A program made the translations under genes and the position numbers. Shown here one piece after another: positions 45,298 through 54,328 of a DNA stretch of 64,000 bases. The stretch covers positions 558,001 through 622,000 of the forward strand of contig NZ_JARXXV010000001.1 in the NCBI RefSeq assembly GCF_029893825.1. The letters run 5' to 3'. The notes under the pieces were generated by a model, which saw only the letters and a program-made list of their open reading frames with translations, made no database searches and was not told where the DNA came from. Numbering within the stretch: the stretch's first letter is position 1; the number at the start of each line of letters is the position of its first letter. The stretch comes from Aurantimicrobium minutum. Lineage in GTDB: Bacteria; Actinomycetota; Actinomycetes; Actinomycetales; Microbacteriaceae.

Positions 45298-46557
45298 ATG
45301 TCGAAGTTATTCAAGATCGTTATCGGAACTTCCCTCGTCCTGCTCGCGCTCTCCTCTGTGATGACAGTGCTAGGTTCATTCCTCGGAACAACCCCTTCAG
45401 CGAATGTCATCTCTGGCCCCATGGGGCAACAAGGAATTCAGGGACCTGCCGGAACTTCGGGCACAAATGGGACACAAGGACCTGCTGGAGAACCTGGCGC
45501 AACAGGTGCTACCGGATCAACGGGCGCTACCGGAGCCCCTGGTTCTACCGGCGCAACGGGAGAAACAGGGGCCACCGGAGCTACAGGGGCTACTGGCCCT
45601 CAAGGAGAAACGGGACCAGCCGGGCCAACAGGAGCAACAGGTGCCACCGGAGCTACAGGCGCAACCGGAGCCTCTGGCTTGAACTGGTTGGGTGTCTGGA
45701 ATTCGGGCACTTCATATGTTGCCAATGATGCTGTCTCCTACAACAGCTCTTCCTGGTTCGCTGTGACGAATACTCCCGCTGGTGAGGCTCCCAGTGTTAT
45801 CTCCACATATTGGGTGCCTCTTGCGCTCCAGGGCGCTACCGGACCGATGGGGCCAACCGGCCTGATTAGTGCGACAGCGCCGCTGATTTACAGCTCTGGC
45901 TCTCAAAGTCTTTCCATTGATCTTGATGCATTTAGCCACTTAGGAAATCTGGATTACCTCCAGTTCAACACCGCTTCTTCAGCAACTGATGCCCCCGGAC
46001 GCCTTGTCTGGAACGATGCAGATGGAACGTTGAACTTACAAGGCAAGAACGCGGGTATTACTTTTCAGCTAGGACAGGAGAATGCCCAGCTGGTTGAAAA
46101 CATCAGTGGATCACAAATCAACGACGGAAAAGTAGTTCGCATCACGGGCGCAAACGACCACATGAGTGTTTCGGTTGCCGATAGCTCTACCGCTGCTGGA
46201 GCCACAGCAGTGATGGGCATTGCAACACAAAATATCGCCAATCTTGGCCAGGGTTACGTCACCACTTATGGAGTGGTTCACAACTACAACACGTCAGGAA
46301 TGACTGCGGGTAGTCCTGTTTATCTGGGTAATTCTGGAAACTTGACGACGACATGGCCAGCTAACGGAATTGTGATTCAGCTTGGCTATGTCTTGATTGG
46401 CAACTCCACTCAAGGAGCAATCTACGTCGAGCCACAGCAAGTACTAACTCCTCCCATTGGGGGTACCTGCTACGTGCCAGGCCAAACCGGCGCTGGAGTC
46501 TACGAGTGGTACAACGTTGGCGGTCGACGTTTTGTTATTGTCTGTAATCTCCCCTAA
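45298..46557 (+). CDS. Collagen-like surface protein with carbohydrate-binding-type and tail-fibre-like domains
   Basis: 419 residues. One N-terminal membrane or signal helix (about 5-30) is followed by 29 uninterrupted Gly-X-X triplets (residues 40-126), eleven of them Gly-Ala-Thr. Residues about 128-180 resemble a CBM5/12 chitin-binding module ([19 protein letters not shown], then YWVPLAL). After a short GxxGxx piece, a beta-rich C-terminal region (about 190-390) looks like phage tail-fibre or capsid decoration domains ([25 protein letters not shown]). The end has two Cys (GTCYVPG, VIVCNLP). No sorting signal is present, so the N-terminal helix may anchor it. It is followed 12 bp later by a membrane protein gene. 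Confidence 0.85.
   Translation: MSKLFKIVIGTSLVLLALSSVMTVLGSFLGTTPSANVISGPMGQQGIQGPAGTSGTNGTQGPAGEPGATGATGSTGATGAPGSTGATGETGATGATGATGPQGETGPAGPTGATGATGATGATGASGLNWLGVWNSGTSYVANDAVSYNSSSWFAVTNTPAGEAPSVISTYWVPLALQGATGPMGPTGLISATAPLIYSSGSQSLSIDLDAFSHLGNLDYLQFNTASSATDAPGRLVWNDADGTLNLQGKNAGITFQLGQENAQLVENISGSQINDGKVVRITGANDHMSVSVADSSTAAGATAVMGIATQNIANLGQGYVTTYGVVHNYNTSGMTAGSPVYLGNSGNLTTTWPANGIVIQLGYVLIGNSTQGAIYVEPQQVLTPPIGGTCYVPGQTGAGVYEWYNVGGRRFVIVCNLP
45415..45675 (+). repeat. Gly-X-X coding tandem repeat
   Basis: 29 codon triplets of GGN-NNN-NNN, many as GGCGCAACC/GGAGCTACA variants of 9 and 18 bp. The third codon positions vary, so the DNA repeat is imperfect. Such arrays change length by slippage and vary between strains. 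Confidence 0.85.
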
Positions 46558-46569
46558 TTCGAGGTCATT

Positions 46570-47049
46570 ATGAAAATCACAGATCAGCTCGCAGATAATG
46601 AAATTTCATTGAAGATGCTGCGTTACAAAATAGCCAGCTTTGGTGTTTTCATCAGTGCCGTGTTTTTGCTCATCGTGGCAACCTTCCCTTCCTTTTTTAT
46701 CTTTGACCCTGCCCTGATTGACAACAGTGTTCGTCTCGTTATTTTGCTCTTGAGTACTATCGCGTGGCTCTCTATCGCGTTGGGACCAGTGATTGTTTTT
46801 AGCTTGCTTGCCTCGGGCAAGAAGCCTGCAATCCATGCACTTCCTTTCATCGCATTGTCATGGCCAATCATGATCCTGGTCAATCACCTTGAGCTGTGGA
46901 TCAGTACCGGAAATGCCTACATGTCGTATCTTGTTGAATTTCCTGTCTTTGCTATTACGGATATTTTGACGCCCGCTATTTTGATTGTATTTTGGCTGGA
47001 ATATCGCATTGAAAACCACCATCTTTTTAACAGGCTCGCCGCGAAGTAA
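46570..47049 (+). CDS. Hypothetical four-helix membrane protein
   Basis: 159 residues, CGAGGTC ribosome-binding site. Four membrane helices can be placed at about 22-42, 54-75, 85-105 and 120-145. No family is recognised. It directly follows the collagen-like gene and is probably cotranscribed, so it may assist or anchor that protein; this is inference. Confidence 0.68.
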   Translation: MKITDQLADNEISLKMLRYKIASFGVFISAVFLLIVATFPSFFIFDPALIDNSVRLVILLLSTIAWLSIALGPVIVFSLLASGKKPAIHALPFIALSWPIMILVNHLELWISTGNAYMSYLVEFPVFAITDILTPAILIVFWLEYRIENHHLFNRLAAK

Positions 47050-47130
47050 AACGGCTCTATTCCCTAGAACTATTTGGAACCAAACAGTTAGTATCGAAGC
47101 ATCACCATCTAGTGCCACATAGGAGTGGAT

Positions 47131-48501
47131 ATGAGTAAGTACGTCGTTACTAACCCTGCAACCGGAGAATCTGGAGCGCCATACGCCCAGAACACCGATG
47201 CGCAAATTTCTGCAGCTATTGATGCTGCTCACAAGACTCACCAAGGCTGGTCAAAGACCACCACGGTCGCCCAGCGTGCTGAGCTGATTGAGAAGGTTGC
47301 ACAGCTTCACCGTGACCGTCGTGAAAAGCTCGCAGAGATCATTGTGCGTGAAATGGGTAAGCCATATGAGCAGGCTCTGGGCGAGGTTGACTTTACCGCT
47401 GACATCTACTCTTTCTACGCCACCAACGGCGAGAAGTTCCTTGCAGATGAAGCAATCCCCGAGTTCGAAGGTGAAGGCGAAGCCTTTATTCGTCGCTCCT
47501 CCTTGGGTGTGTTGCTGGGAATCATGCCATGGAACTTCCCTTACTACCAGGTAGCTCGCTTTGCCGGCCCTAACCTGGTTCTGGGTAACACCATCTTGCT
47601 CAAGCACGCCTCTCAGTGCCCTGAATCTGCTGCAGCAATGGAGCAGATGTTCAACGATGCAGGCTTCCCTGCGGGTGCTTACCAAAACCTCTACGCAGAC
47701 TCGAAGCAGATCGAAGGCGTCATTGCTGACGATCGTGTTCAGGGTGTTTCTTTGACTGGTTCTGAACGTGCTGGTGCAGCTGTGGCTGAGACTGCAGGTC
47801 GCTACCTCAAGAAGGTTGTACTCGAATTGGGTGGTTCTGACCCCTTCATTCTGCTGAGCACCAATGACATGGATGCCACCGTGGAGGCAGCTATTGCTGG
47901 CCGTAACGACAACAACGCTCAGGCATGCAACGCTGCCAAGCGTTTTGTCGTTATCGAAAGCCTCTACGAGGAGTTCTTGGAGAAGTTCACCGCCAAGATG
48001 CTTGAGATGACTCCTTCAAACCCCATGGATGAAGGAACCTACCTCGGCCCTCTCTCTTCAGCAGGTGCTGCAGACGGCCTCGAAGAGCAGATTTCTCGTG
48101 CTGTGAAGCAAGGTGCAACCCTGCACGCTCGCGGAGAGCGCAGTGGAACCTACTTCTCTGGTGTCGTCCTCACTGACGTCAAGCCAGGTATGGATGCTCA
48201 CCACGAAGAGTTCTTCGGTCCTGTTGCCATTGTGTACTCGGTCAAGGATGAGGCAGCCGCAATTGAGCTTGCAAACGACACTCCTTTCGGCCTAGGCTCC
48301 TACCTGTTCTCCACCGACAAGGACCAGGTCCTGCGGGTTGCTGACCAGATCGAAGCCGGAATGGTTTACGTCAACGGCGTTGGCCTGGACAGCCCCGAGC
48401 TTCCTTTCGGTGGCATCAAGCGCTCCGGTTTCGGTCGCGAACTTGGACGCTTCGGAATCGAAGAGTTCGTCAACCGTAAGCTCATTCGCATTCTGAAGTA
48501 G
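47131..48501 (+). CDS. NAD(P)-dependent succinate-semialdehyde dehydrogenase
   Basis: 456 residues from ATG 47131 (AGGAG five bases before it). ALDH superfamily: PWNFPYYQVARFAGPNL near 134, the Glu motif VLELGGSDPFI near 230 and the catalytic Cys in NNAQACNAAKRF near 270. Similarity is greatest to the GabD1-like branch, which oxidises succinate semialdehyde to succinate. No GABA transaminase is adjacent. Confidence 0.88.
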   Translation: MSKYVVTNPATGESGAPYAQNTDAQISAAIDAAHKTHQGWSKTTTVAQRAELIEKVAQLHRDRREKLAEIIVREMGKPYEQALGEVDFTADIYSFYATNGEKFLADEAIPEFEGEGEAFIRRSSLGVLLGIMPWNFPYYQVARFAGPNLVLGNTILLKHASQCPESAAAMEQMFNDAGFPAGAYQNLYADSKQIEGVIADDRVQGVSLTGSERAGAAVAETAGRYLKKVVLELGGSDPFILLSTNDMDATVEAAIAGRNDNNAQACNAAKRFVVIESLYEEFLEKFTAKMLEMTPSNPMDEGTYLGPLSSAGAADGLEEQISRAVKQGATLHARGERSGTYFSGVVLTDVKPGMDAHHEEFFGPVAIVYSVKDEAAAIELANDTPFGLGSYLFSTDKDQVLRVADQIEAGMVYVNGVGLDSPELPFGGIKRSGFGRELGRFGIEEFVNRKLIRILK

Positions 48502-48518
48502 AACTTTTCTGCACTACC

Positions 48519-48554
48519 AAAGATTCCCTGGCCACCTGTGGCCAGGGAATCTTT
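48519..48554. terminator. Terminator after the aldehyde dehydrogenase gene
   Basis: AAAGATTCCCTGGCCAC pairs perfectly with GTGGCCAGGGAATCTTT, a 17-bp stem with a two-base centre; the real loop will be a few bases larger. A T-rich tail (CTTTGTCT) follows. Confidence 0.85.
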
Positions 48555-48581
48555 GTCTGTGGGCACGCCTAGAATTGAGGC

Positions 48582-49193
48582 ATGGGAACACCGAATGAGT
48601 ACATGGTCTGGATCGACTGCGAAATGACCGGACTCAACCTCGATGTTGACGAACTTGTTGAAGTCGCAGTGATCATCACTGACTCTGAGCTCAACGCCGT
48701 TCATGAGGGTTTCGATATCGTGATCAACCCCAGCCCAGCAGCCCTGGAGAACATGGGTGAGTTCGTCACCAACATGCACACCACCTCTGGGCTGATCGAC
48801 GAGATTCCACAGGGTGTCACACTTGCAGAAGCCCAAGTCCAGGTGCTTGCCTATATCAACGAACATGTTCCTGAAGGCCAGAAGCCGCCAATGTGTGGGA
48901 ACTCCATCGGCACCGACCGCGCATTCATTGTTCGCTATATGCCAGAGGTAGATGCCCGTCTGCACTACCGAAACATCGACGTCTCTTCTCTGAAAGAACT
49001 CTCACGTCGCTGGTACCCCCGGGTCTACTTCAACTCCCCCAGCAAAGACGGCGGTCACCGCGCTCTTGCCGATATTCAAGAGTCGATTCGTGAGCTTGAC
49101 TACTACCGCCACGCTTTGCTTGTTAACGCGCCTGGCCCCAATAGCGAAGAAGCTGCCAAGATCTCTGCAGAGATTGTTTCCAAGCACTCCTAA
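48582..49193 (+). CDS. orn: Oligoribonuclease
   Basis: 203 residues, DEDDh exonuclease. MVWIDCEMTGLN holds the first Asp and Glu, LADIQESIREL the last Asp, with the His in KDGGHRALADI. It degrades 2-5 nt RNA to mononucleotides and is essential in many bacteria. The next gene downstream is tRNA-His. Confidence 0.96.
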   Translation: MGTPNEYMVWIDCEMTGLNLDVDELVEVAVIITDSELNAVHEGFDIVINPSPAALENMGEFVTNMHTTSGLIDEIPQGVTLAEAQVQVLAYINEHVPEGQKPPMCGNSIGTDRAFIVRYMPEVDARLHYRNIDVSSLKELSRRWYPRVYFNSPSKDGGHRALADIQESIRELDYYRHALLVNAPGPNSEEAAKISAEIVSKHS

Positions 49194-49272
49194 GCACTTT
49201 CCACTTACAGTTTTTGCCACCGTGCAGAACGTGTAAGATTATTGAGTTGCCGATTCGTCGGAAGAACAACAT

Positions 49273-49349
49273 GGTGGGTATAGCTCAGTTGGTAGAGCGC
49301 CTGATTGTGGTTCAGGAGGTCGCGGGATCGATACCCGTTACTCACCCCA
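49273..49349 (+). tRNA. tRNA-His (anticodon GUG)
   Basis: Acceptor GTGGGTA/TACTCAC (one G-U pair) with an additional 5' G (-1) opposite discriminator C, as expected for tRNA-His. Anticodon loop with GTG, D-arm GCTC...GAGC and encoded CCA. Confidence 0.94.
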
Positions 49350-49352
49350 AGA

Positions 49353-49386
49353 AAGTTTGGCTCCGCTTATCAGCGGAGCCAAACTT
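49353..49386 (+). terminator. Terminator-like hairpin after tRNA-His
   Basis: AAGTTTGGCTCCGCT pairs with AGCGGAGCCAAACTT across TATC, a 15-bp perfect stem. The T-run after it is short (CGTTAAG). Confidence 0.75.
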
Positions 49387-49449
49387 CGTTAAGTCTGCAG
49401 GTCTATGCTGAAATCGTTCCCTGGAAGAAGCGCCAGAAAGGGGAAGCAC

Positions 49450-50037
49450 ATGTATAGACGAATTGCTGTCGCAGTTATCTCTACTGCGCTGATGACTGGC
49501 TGCAGTGCTCAGACCCGGGTGGATATTTCTCCCAACCCACAGGTGTCAACAGCACCGTTGAGCTCAAGAAACTCCTCTGCTCCAACACCACGTGTCACGC
49601 TTGAACCTGTTCCACCGGTCACGGCGACGGAGCCACAAGAACCACTACCCGAGCCTGCACCTCCAGCAGCAGATCAGTTACAGAACGTCACTCCACAGCT
49701 CCTCACACTCAACATAGCCGGTTATGGTGATCAGCCCGAGATTGATGCATGTATTGGCTGGATTATCTTGACCAGATATGAATCCAATGGAATACAGCCA
49801 ACAATTGCAGAACACAATAACTGTGGCGGAGCCGCAATATTGAATCTTCCCATCGGATCTCGATTGGAACTCACAGGAGGTGGGCTTGATGGACTCTACG
49901 AAATAGTGGACAGCAGAGATGCCCCTCAAAACGGAACAACCCTAGATATTCAGGGAATGGCTGGTGAAATCTTGGCACAGTCGTGTTATTTCAATAGTGC
50001 CTATATGCGCTTCATAGGCCTCGTGAAAGTAGGATGA
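49450..50037 (+). CDS. Lipoprotein with possible sortase-like C-terminal domain
   Basis: 195 residues from ATG 49450 (AAAGGGGAAG upstream). Signal peptide with lipobox MTGC (Cys18), then a long Pro/Ser/Thr/Glu-rich linker (about 20-90). The C-terminal domain (about 92-195) has an order of residues like sortases: His122 in AEHNN, LPIGSRLEL, GLYEIVD, then Cys179 in AQSCY and Arg187 in YMRF. The spacing is close to sortase H-C-R. The similarity is distant, and a double-psi or RlpA-like barrel is an alternative. Confidence 0.62.
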   Translation: MYRRIAVAVISTALMTGCSAQTRVDISPNPQVSTAPLSSRNSSAPTPRVTLEPVPPVTATEPQEPLPEPAPPAADQLQNVTPQLLTLNIAGYGDQPEIDACIGWIILTRYESNGIQPTIAEHNNCGGAAILNLPIGSRLELTGGGLDGLYEIVDSRDAPQNGTTLDIQGMAGEILAQSCYFNSAYMRFIGLVKVG

Positions 50038-50100
50038 CATAATTTCACTCCAGTTGCCTAGAGGTTTGTTTATCCCCTAAGTTACAGGTGTTTTCCCCTA

Positions 50101-50106
50101 TATAAT
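50101..50106 (+). promoter_or_regulatory. Candidate -10 promoter element
   Basis: TATAAT lies 35 bp upstream of the GTG start of the downstream membrane protein gene. No good -35 element could be placed at 16-18 bp. Confidence 0.45.
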
Positions 50107-50140
50107 TAGAGTGGTTTTTGTTTATTTTGGGGGCATCACA

Positions 50141-50641
50141 GTGGCACACATGCGAGATGAAACTCTTGGCGACGATAAGCGCTTAGACCAGCTTCTCGAA
50201 GGCTTCAAGGCTCGTAACGAGTTCCGCTCAGACCCCAACTACGTCCTTGAGCCCGTTGACGTTGCAACGCCAATTACGGATCGATTCGTCAAGATTCTTC
50301 GTGATTCATCTCTGGGCTCTTTTGATGAAGAAATTGAGAGCGTGGAGGAAACTCCAGCAGAGCCAGAAGCAAATGCAGGCCTCGCATTGCTTGCTGAGCA
50401 GTATGACAAGAATTCACAGCAGAAGCTGTCCAGGGCCCGCACATTCAATGCGATTGCTCTAGTGATTCTGCTTACGGCAGTTATTACTTTTGCTGCATTG
50501 ACACAGTTCATTCTGGTGGGAATTGTCGTTGCCGTTATTGCATTAGTTTTCCTCTTATTGAGCAGAAACTCCGCAAAACAATCGGAAGAAATTCAGCAGA
50601 TCGCATCTGCTTTGGCTACTTCAGAAGAAGTCACCGAGTAA
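50141..50641 (+). CDS. Hypothetical protein with C-terminal membrane helix pair
   Basis: 166 residues from GTG 50141 (GGGGG seven bases upstream). A charged cytoplasmic N-terminal half (1 to about 100, acidic stretch EEIESVEETPAEPEA) is followed by two helices (about 108-128 and 131-150) and a short acidic tail. No family is recognised. It ends before a bidirectional terminator. Confidence 0.68.
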   Translation: MAHMRDETLGDDKRLDQLLEGFKARNEFRSDPNYVLEPVDVATPITDRFVKILRDSSLGSFDEEIESVEETPAEPEANAGLALLAEQYDKNSQQKLSRARTFNAIALVILLTAVITFAALTQFILVGIVVAVIALVFLLLSRNSAKQSEEIQQIASALATSEEVTE

Positions 50642-50660
50642 CCACGCTCGCGTTCATGAC

Positions 50661-50690
50661 GAAAGCCCGGAGCTCATGCTCCGGGCTTTC
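50661..50690. terminator. Bidirectional terminator
   Basis: GAAAGCCCGGAGC and GCTCCGGGCTTTC form a perfect 13-bp stem around TCAT. It lies between the convergent genes ending at 50641 and 50711 and ends the long minus-strand gatCAB-to-ECF run. Confidence 0.88.
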
Positions 50691-50710
50691 ATATGTGTCT
50701 TGGGTAACGA

Positions 50711-50971
50711 CTACTCGTTCTCGTCTTCAGAGGTGAAGGTGTCGCTTGCGGGCTCGTTGAATGAGTAACGAACGTGAAGCTTGCCTGCAACTTCGCGGGT
50801 TTCAACAGCGAAGTAACGGAAGATGGACTCAATACCGTCGACGAGGGCAACCTCGCTGAGCTTCTCGTCGTGGGTACCACGAACGAGGACGCGCTCTTCT
50901 GCGGTTCCTGCAAGAGGACCGTCAATGAACTCGGCGGTGAAGTAGACGTCGGTGTGATCTGGTGTAGTCAT
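50711..50971 (-). CDS. Conserved small hypothetical protein
   Basis: 86 residues, soluble, with an alternating beta pattern (VYFTAEFIDGPLAGTAEERVL) and an acidic end (TSEDENE). No family is recognised. It is the last gene before the terminator, 9 bp after the P-loop protein gene. Confidence 0.66.
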   Translation of the reverse strand: MTTPDHTDVYFTAEFIDGPLAGTAEERVLVRGTHDEKLSEVALVDGIESIFRYFAVETREVAGKLHVRYSFNEPASDTFTSEDENE

Positions 50972-50980
50972 ACTTCTAGG

Positions 50981-51565
50981 CTACTCGCTTGCGAACACTT
51001 CTAGCGTCGCAAGGGTGCGTGGGTTGTGAACATCAACAAAGTTCACATATTGGGCATCCCACTGATTCCAGTGCTCAGCAAAGTTCTCACCCTGCCGTGA
51101 CAAAGCCCTGTTTTTGCGCAGTTCAGTTTCTGCATCCAGCCATATGCGCACCTGAGACAGGTTTTCTGAGCCAGAAAACAGCGAACCACACCCTTCAATC
51201 AGCAGAGGCTCACGCGCATCGACCGAGTGCCACTCTTGGAATGCTTCAGCATTCCAGTCATAGCGCTGCCAGTGTGTGTCTTTGCCTTCTGCACGCTCCG
51301 CAAGCATGGCGGCAGCAGTTGCTGAACCTTGAGCCAGGCCTTCCCATCCGGGATAGAGGCTATCCATGTGGACCACCTGCAGTTTCACGGCAGAATTCCA
51401 GTGGGTTTGAATCTCTAATGCAAGAGTTGTTTTGCCTGAGCCACTGGGGCCATCAATGAGAAACGTCGGCGCAGGTGCATGCCGTGTGTGTTTCACTGCC
51501 TCGTCATAGGCAAGTGCACGCTCGTGGATATGTGCTGTGATGTGTGAAAAATCAGGCGATAACAA
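50981..51565 (-). CDS. P-loop kinase-like protein, uridine-kinase-like
   Basis: 194 residues from a TTG start with AGGAG upstream. Walker A GPSGSGKTTLA is at about residues 39-49, followed by VVHMDSLYPGW (a DxD/MDS-type substrate loop) and LLIEGCGSLF as Walker B. The pattern fits the small nucleoside/pantothenate kinase-like P-loop family. It overlaps ecfT by 14 bp. A role in phosphorylating what the ECF transporter imports is possible but not shown. Confidence 0.72.
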   Translation of the reverse strand: MLSPDFSHITAHIHERALAYDEAVKHTRHAPAPTFLIDGPSGSGKTTLALEIQTHWNSAVKLQVVHMDSLYPGWEGLAQGSATAAAMLAERAEGKDTHWQRYDWNAEAFQEWHSVDAREPLLIEGCGSLFSGSENLSQVRIWLDAETELRKNRALSRQGENFAEHWNQWDAQYVNFVDVHNPRTLATLEVFASE

Positions 51566-52310
51566 AGTTCCACGCTCCTGTCATAAGAGCCATCATGACA
51601 GCAATGGCTGAGATCAATGTGGCACCAAGAACAAATACGTAGTCCCGAGCTGTGAACTGGGCTTGGCGTGCCCAACTGCGCTGGATCGGAGCATCAAACG
51701 CACGTGCTTCCATCGCGATAGCCAGCAAGCTTCCTCTGCGGATAGCGATGGTGAGTAACGCCAATGCTTGATTACCTAATCTCTTGAGGCTGCCCCATGG
51801 ACCACCACCATCGGCAACTCCTCGAGCCCTGCGCGCCAGCCGCAACATCTGCCAGTCCTGTCTCATCAAACCAAGCATTCGAATTGCGGCAAGTGCCCCA
51901 ATCACAAAGCGAGCTGGAAGCTTCCATAATTGGGCAAGCGCGTCTGCTAAGTCCGTAGGGTCGGTGGTTGCAAAGAGCACGACTGCAGGAAGTGCGACGG
52001 CAATCACGCGCAGTGTGATCGCCAATGCCAAACTCACTTCCCCTGACGTGATCTGCCATGGCCCCAGAGAAAGTATTACGTCTCCCCCATCGCGCCCATA
52101 AAGCAGAGTTGCCAGCCCAGCAAATGGTGCAGCAATCAGTAGTGGGGTAAGAATTCGGAGAAGTTTTCGTGCGGGCACACCTGCCCACGGCAGCAATGCC
52201 AGCTCGAAACCCAGCGCAACGAGTGCAGAAACAGGATCGAGTGAGAGCAACAACACAATGCCGAGAATTCCTGCTGCACAGAGTTTGGCAAGTGGACTAA
52301 TACTGTTCAC
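51552..52310 (-). CDS. ecfT: ECF transporter transmembrane subunit EcfT
   Basis: 252 residues from GTG 52310 (GGAGG six bases upstream). Five or six helices. The cytoplasmic coupling motifs are visible as ALAAIRMLGLMRQDW and AMEARAFDAP (the usual AxxxRxxxx-type helices that contact the ATPases). It overlaps the ecfA gene by 14 bp and the downstream kinase-like gene by 14 bp. Confidence 0.85.
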   Translation of the reverse strand: MNSISPLAKLCAAGILGIVLLLSLDPVSALVALGFELALLPWAGVPARKLLRILTPLLIAAPFAGLATLLYGRDGGDVILSLGPWQITSGEVSLALAITLRVIAVALPAVVLFATTDPTDLADALAQLWKLPARFVIGALAAIRMLGLMRQDWQMLRLARRARGVADGGGPWGSLKRLGNQALALLTIAIRRGSLLAIAMEARAFDAPIQRSWARQAQFTARDYVFVLGATLISAIAVMMALMTGAWNFVIA

Positions 52311-53742
52311 GGCCCACCTCCAGCGCAAGGACAGAATCTGCAACTGCAGCGACAAAATCTTCGTCATGAGTTATTGCCACGATGGCATGACCACCATCAC
52401 GCAGTTCAGAAATTAGCGAGACCATCTCAGTCCAAGTGCGGGCATCTTGACCAAAAGTGGGTTCATCCAAGATAAGAACCCGTGGCATGGTTGCCAACGC
52501 GGTTCCTACGGACAAACGTCGCTGCTGCCCACCCGACAGAGTGAAGGGATGTGCTTGTGAAAGCTCAGACAGGTGGAGTCGTTCCAGCAGTTCATCCACA
52601 CGAGTATCTACTTCTTCACGAGAAAGCCCCAGTGCACGTGGACCAGCTGCGAGCTCGTCTCTTACCGTTCCTGCAATGAACTGTTGCTCAGGTGCTTGGA
52701 AAACACTGCCCATACGGGAGAGTAACTGCGTTGAGCGCCAGGCGTAGGGCGAGTTCGTGCGGAGATTTCCTTGGAGCTCTGGCGATGCAGATAGTTCACC
52801 CTCGCGGGCAGGAATAAGTCCACCCAAGGTGAGAGCGAGAGCCGTTTTTCCAACACCGTTCGGACCCGTGATGGCCAGCACTTGTCCAGCACGGACATCG
52901 AAGTTTAGGGGTTGACCCAACTGGCCTGCGGGGTATCCAGTGCGAAGATTACGAGCACTCAGCAGAACACTGTGAGCATCTCGTTCATCCTGTCGTTTCC
53001 GACTGAGAATCTTCTTGTCAGGTAACCACACACCTGCGGCTTCCAGGACCTCAGCTGTTTCTGGCGGAAGCAGTGCTGGTGCCCCATCCCACAGCACACC
53101 ATCTGAACCCAACACAATGATTCGCGTGGCAAAGTCCCACCACAGATCACTGCGGTGTTCGACCATCACTACGGTGGCACCTGTTTCGTCAGTCACAGAA
53201 ACAAGCGCTTTCCTCAAGGAGAGAGCACCCACAGGATCCAGATTGGCGGTGGGTTCATCCAGGGCAATAATCTCTGGTTGCATCGCTAAGACTCCGGCAA
53301 GAGCCAAGCGCTGCTTTTGTCCACCAGAAAGCTGTGAGGTGGAGTGAGCGAGGTCAATATCTAAGCCGACAATCTCCAGTGCTCTACTCACACGAGCCCA
53401 TATTTCGTCCCTGGCAATACCGAGGTTTTCGCAGCCAAAGGCAACGTCATCTCCCACGCGTTCCAAGATCACCTGGTTCTCCGGGTCTTGGAGTACAAGT
53501 CCGACTTTTCCACGCGCACGATGAGGCACTACTGCATCAATGGTCAGTGTGCCGTGCTGAGCTCCCTCATCTTCACCCAAAACTCCTGCCACGGCACGCA
53601 GGAGTGTGCTTTTACCCACTCCTGATGCACCCAATAAGAGCACTCGCTCCCCGGCAGTAATCTCACACGAGATGTTGGAAAGCGCAGGTGTGGAGCGGGC
53701 TGCGTATTGCCAGCCCCACTCCTGCACAGACAGAGTTGCCAA
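52297..53742 (-). CDS. ecfA: ECF transporter ATPase with two fused nucleotide-binding domains
   Basis: 481 residues from a TTG start, two ABC domains in one chain. Domain 1: Walker A GASGVGKST (about 38), signature LSGGQKQRLAL and Walker B IIALDEPTANLD. Domain 2: GPNGVGKTAL (about 297), LSGGQQRRLSV and VLILDEPTFGQD. Most ECF systems encode EcfA1 and EcfA2 separately. Here they are fused, which fixes the stoichiometry. It starts one base after the YkoE stop. Confidence 0.93.
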   Translation of the reverse strand: MATLSVQEWGWQYAARSTPALSNISCEITAGERVLLLGASGVGKSTLLRAVAGVLGEDEGAQHGTLTIDAVVPHRARGKVGLVLQDPENQVILERVGDDVAFGCENLGIARDEIWARVSRALEIVGLDIDLAHSTSQLSGGQKQRLALAGVLAMQPEIIALDEPTANLDPVGALSLRKALVSVTDETGATVVMVEHRSDLWWDFATRIIVLGSDGVLWDGAPALLPPETAEVLEAAGVWLPDKKILSRKRQDERDAHSVLLSARNLRTGYPAGQLGQPLNFDVRAGQVLAITGPNGVGKTALALTLGGLIPAREGELSASPELQGNLRTNSPYAWRSTQLLSRMGSVFQAPEQQFIAGTVRDELAAGPRALGLSREEVDTRVDELLERLHLSELSQAHPFTLSGGQQRRLSVGTALATMPRVLILDEPTFGQDARTWTEMVSLISELRDGGHAIVAITHDEDFVAAVADSVLALEVGREQY

Positions 53743-53743
53743 C

Positions 53744-54325
53744 TTAGTTCTGGCGCCCCGCAGCGAAACGGCTCAGTGCACCAGCACGAGCCAAAGCTTT
53801 CACGATGAACCAAGGAATAAGTCCACCCAGAACAGCGCCAGAGATGACACCACAGATCACATAGGTTGCTTGGAAGCCAGCATCAACTCCTGGGTACCAC
53901 ACGACAAGATCGTTGATACTCATGGCAACACCAGCACCAGCCCCAGCAAGAACTGCAGTGAGCACGTTCCAGTTGGCATAGAGGAAGATGGCAAACACTA
54001 ACTCAGCACCCAGACCTTGAACCAGTCCAGAGATGAGCGTGCCAAAACCCCACTGGCTGCCAATCAACGCGGAAACAGTTGCCGCAATGAGTTCGGTATA
54101 AATTGCTGCACCTGGTTTGCGAATGATGAGTGCGCCGAGAACGGCAGCAAAGAGCCAGCCACCGCCCAACAGGGCGGTCAGGCCTGGCGTTGCTGCCAGA
54201 GCAGCAGAAAGTGGACCATATGCCAGGCCCCAGGCCCAGAAGATAATTCCAGATGCGACTCCGATGACACTCGCTACGACGATATCGACGGTGCGCCAGC
54301 GGAACTTAGATTTTGTTGCGTGCAC
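53744..54325 (-). CDS. ykoE: YkoE-family ECF substrate-binding subunit (thiamine/HMP type)
   Basis: 193 residues, about six helices. The start RWRTVDIVVASVIGVASGIIFWAW and the segments IIRKPGAAIYTELIAA and ALIGSQWGFGTLISGLVQGLGAELVF are the YkoE pattern. In Bacillus this family imports hydroxymethylpyrimidine or thiamine. It begins at a GTG with AAAGGGG seven bases upstream, a site that can be masked by the hairpin at 54329. The TPP riboswitch just upstream supports thiamine-linked use. Confidence 0.92.
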   Translation of the reverse strand: MHATKSKFRWRTVDIVVASVIGVASGIIFWAWGLAYGPLSAALAATPGLTALLGGGWLFAAVLGALIIRKPGAAIYTELIAATVSALIGSQWGFGTLISGLVQGLGAELVFAIFLYANWNVLTAVLAGAGAGVAMSINDLVVWYPGVDAGFQATYVICGVISGAVLGGLIPWFIVKALARAGALSRFAAGRQN

Positions 54326-54328
54326 TTA

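Noticed and set aside
45415-45675. Short tandem repeats considered as a CRISPR or minisatellite
   Set aside because: Unit length is 9 or 18 bp, no spacers are present, and it is fully explained by Gly-X-X codons.
45298-46557. Tail-fibre-like domain as sign of a prophage
   Set aside because: No other phage gene, integrase or attachment repeat is nearby; flanked by tRNA-Arg and metabolic genes.
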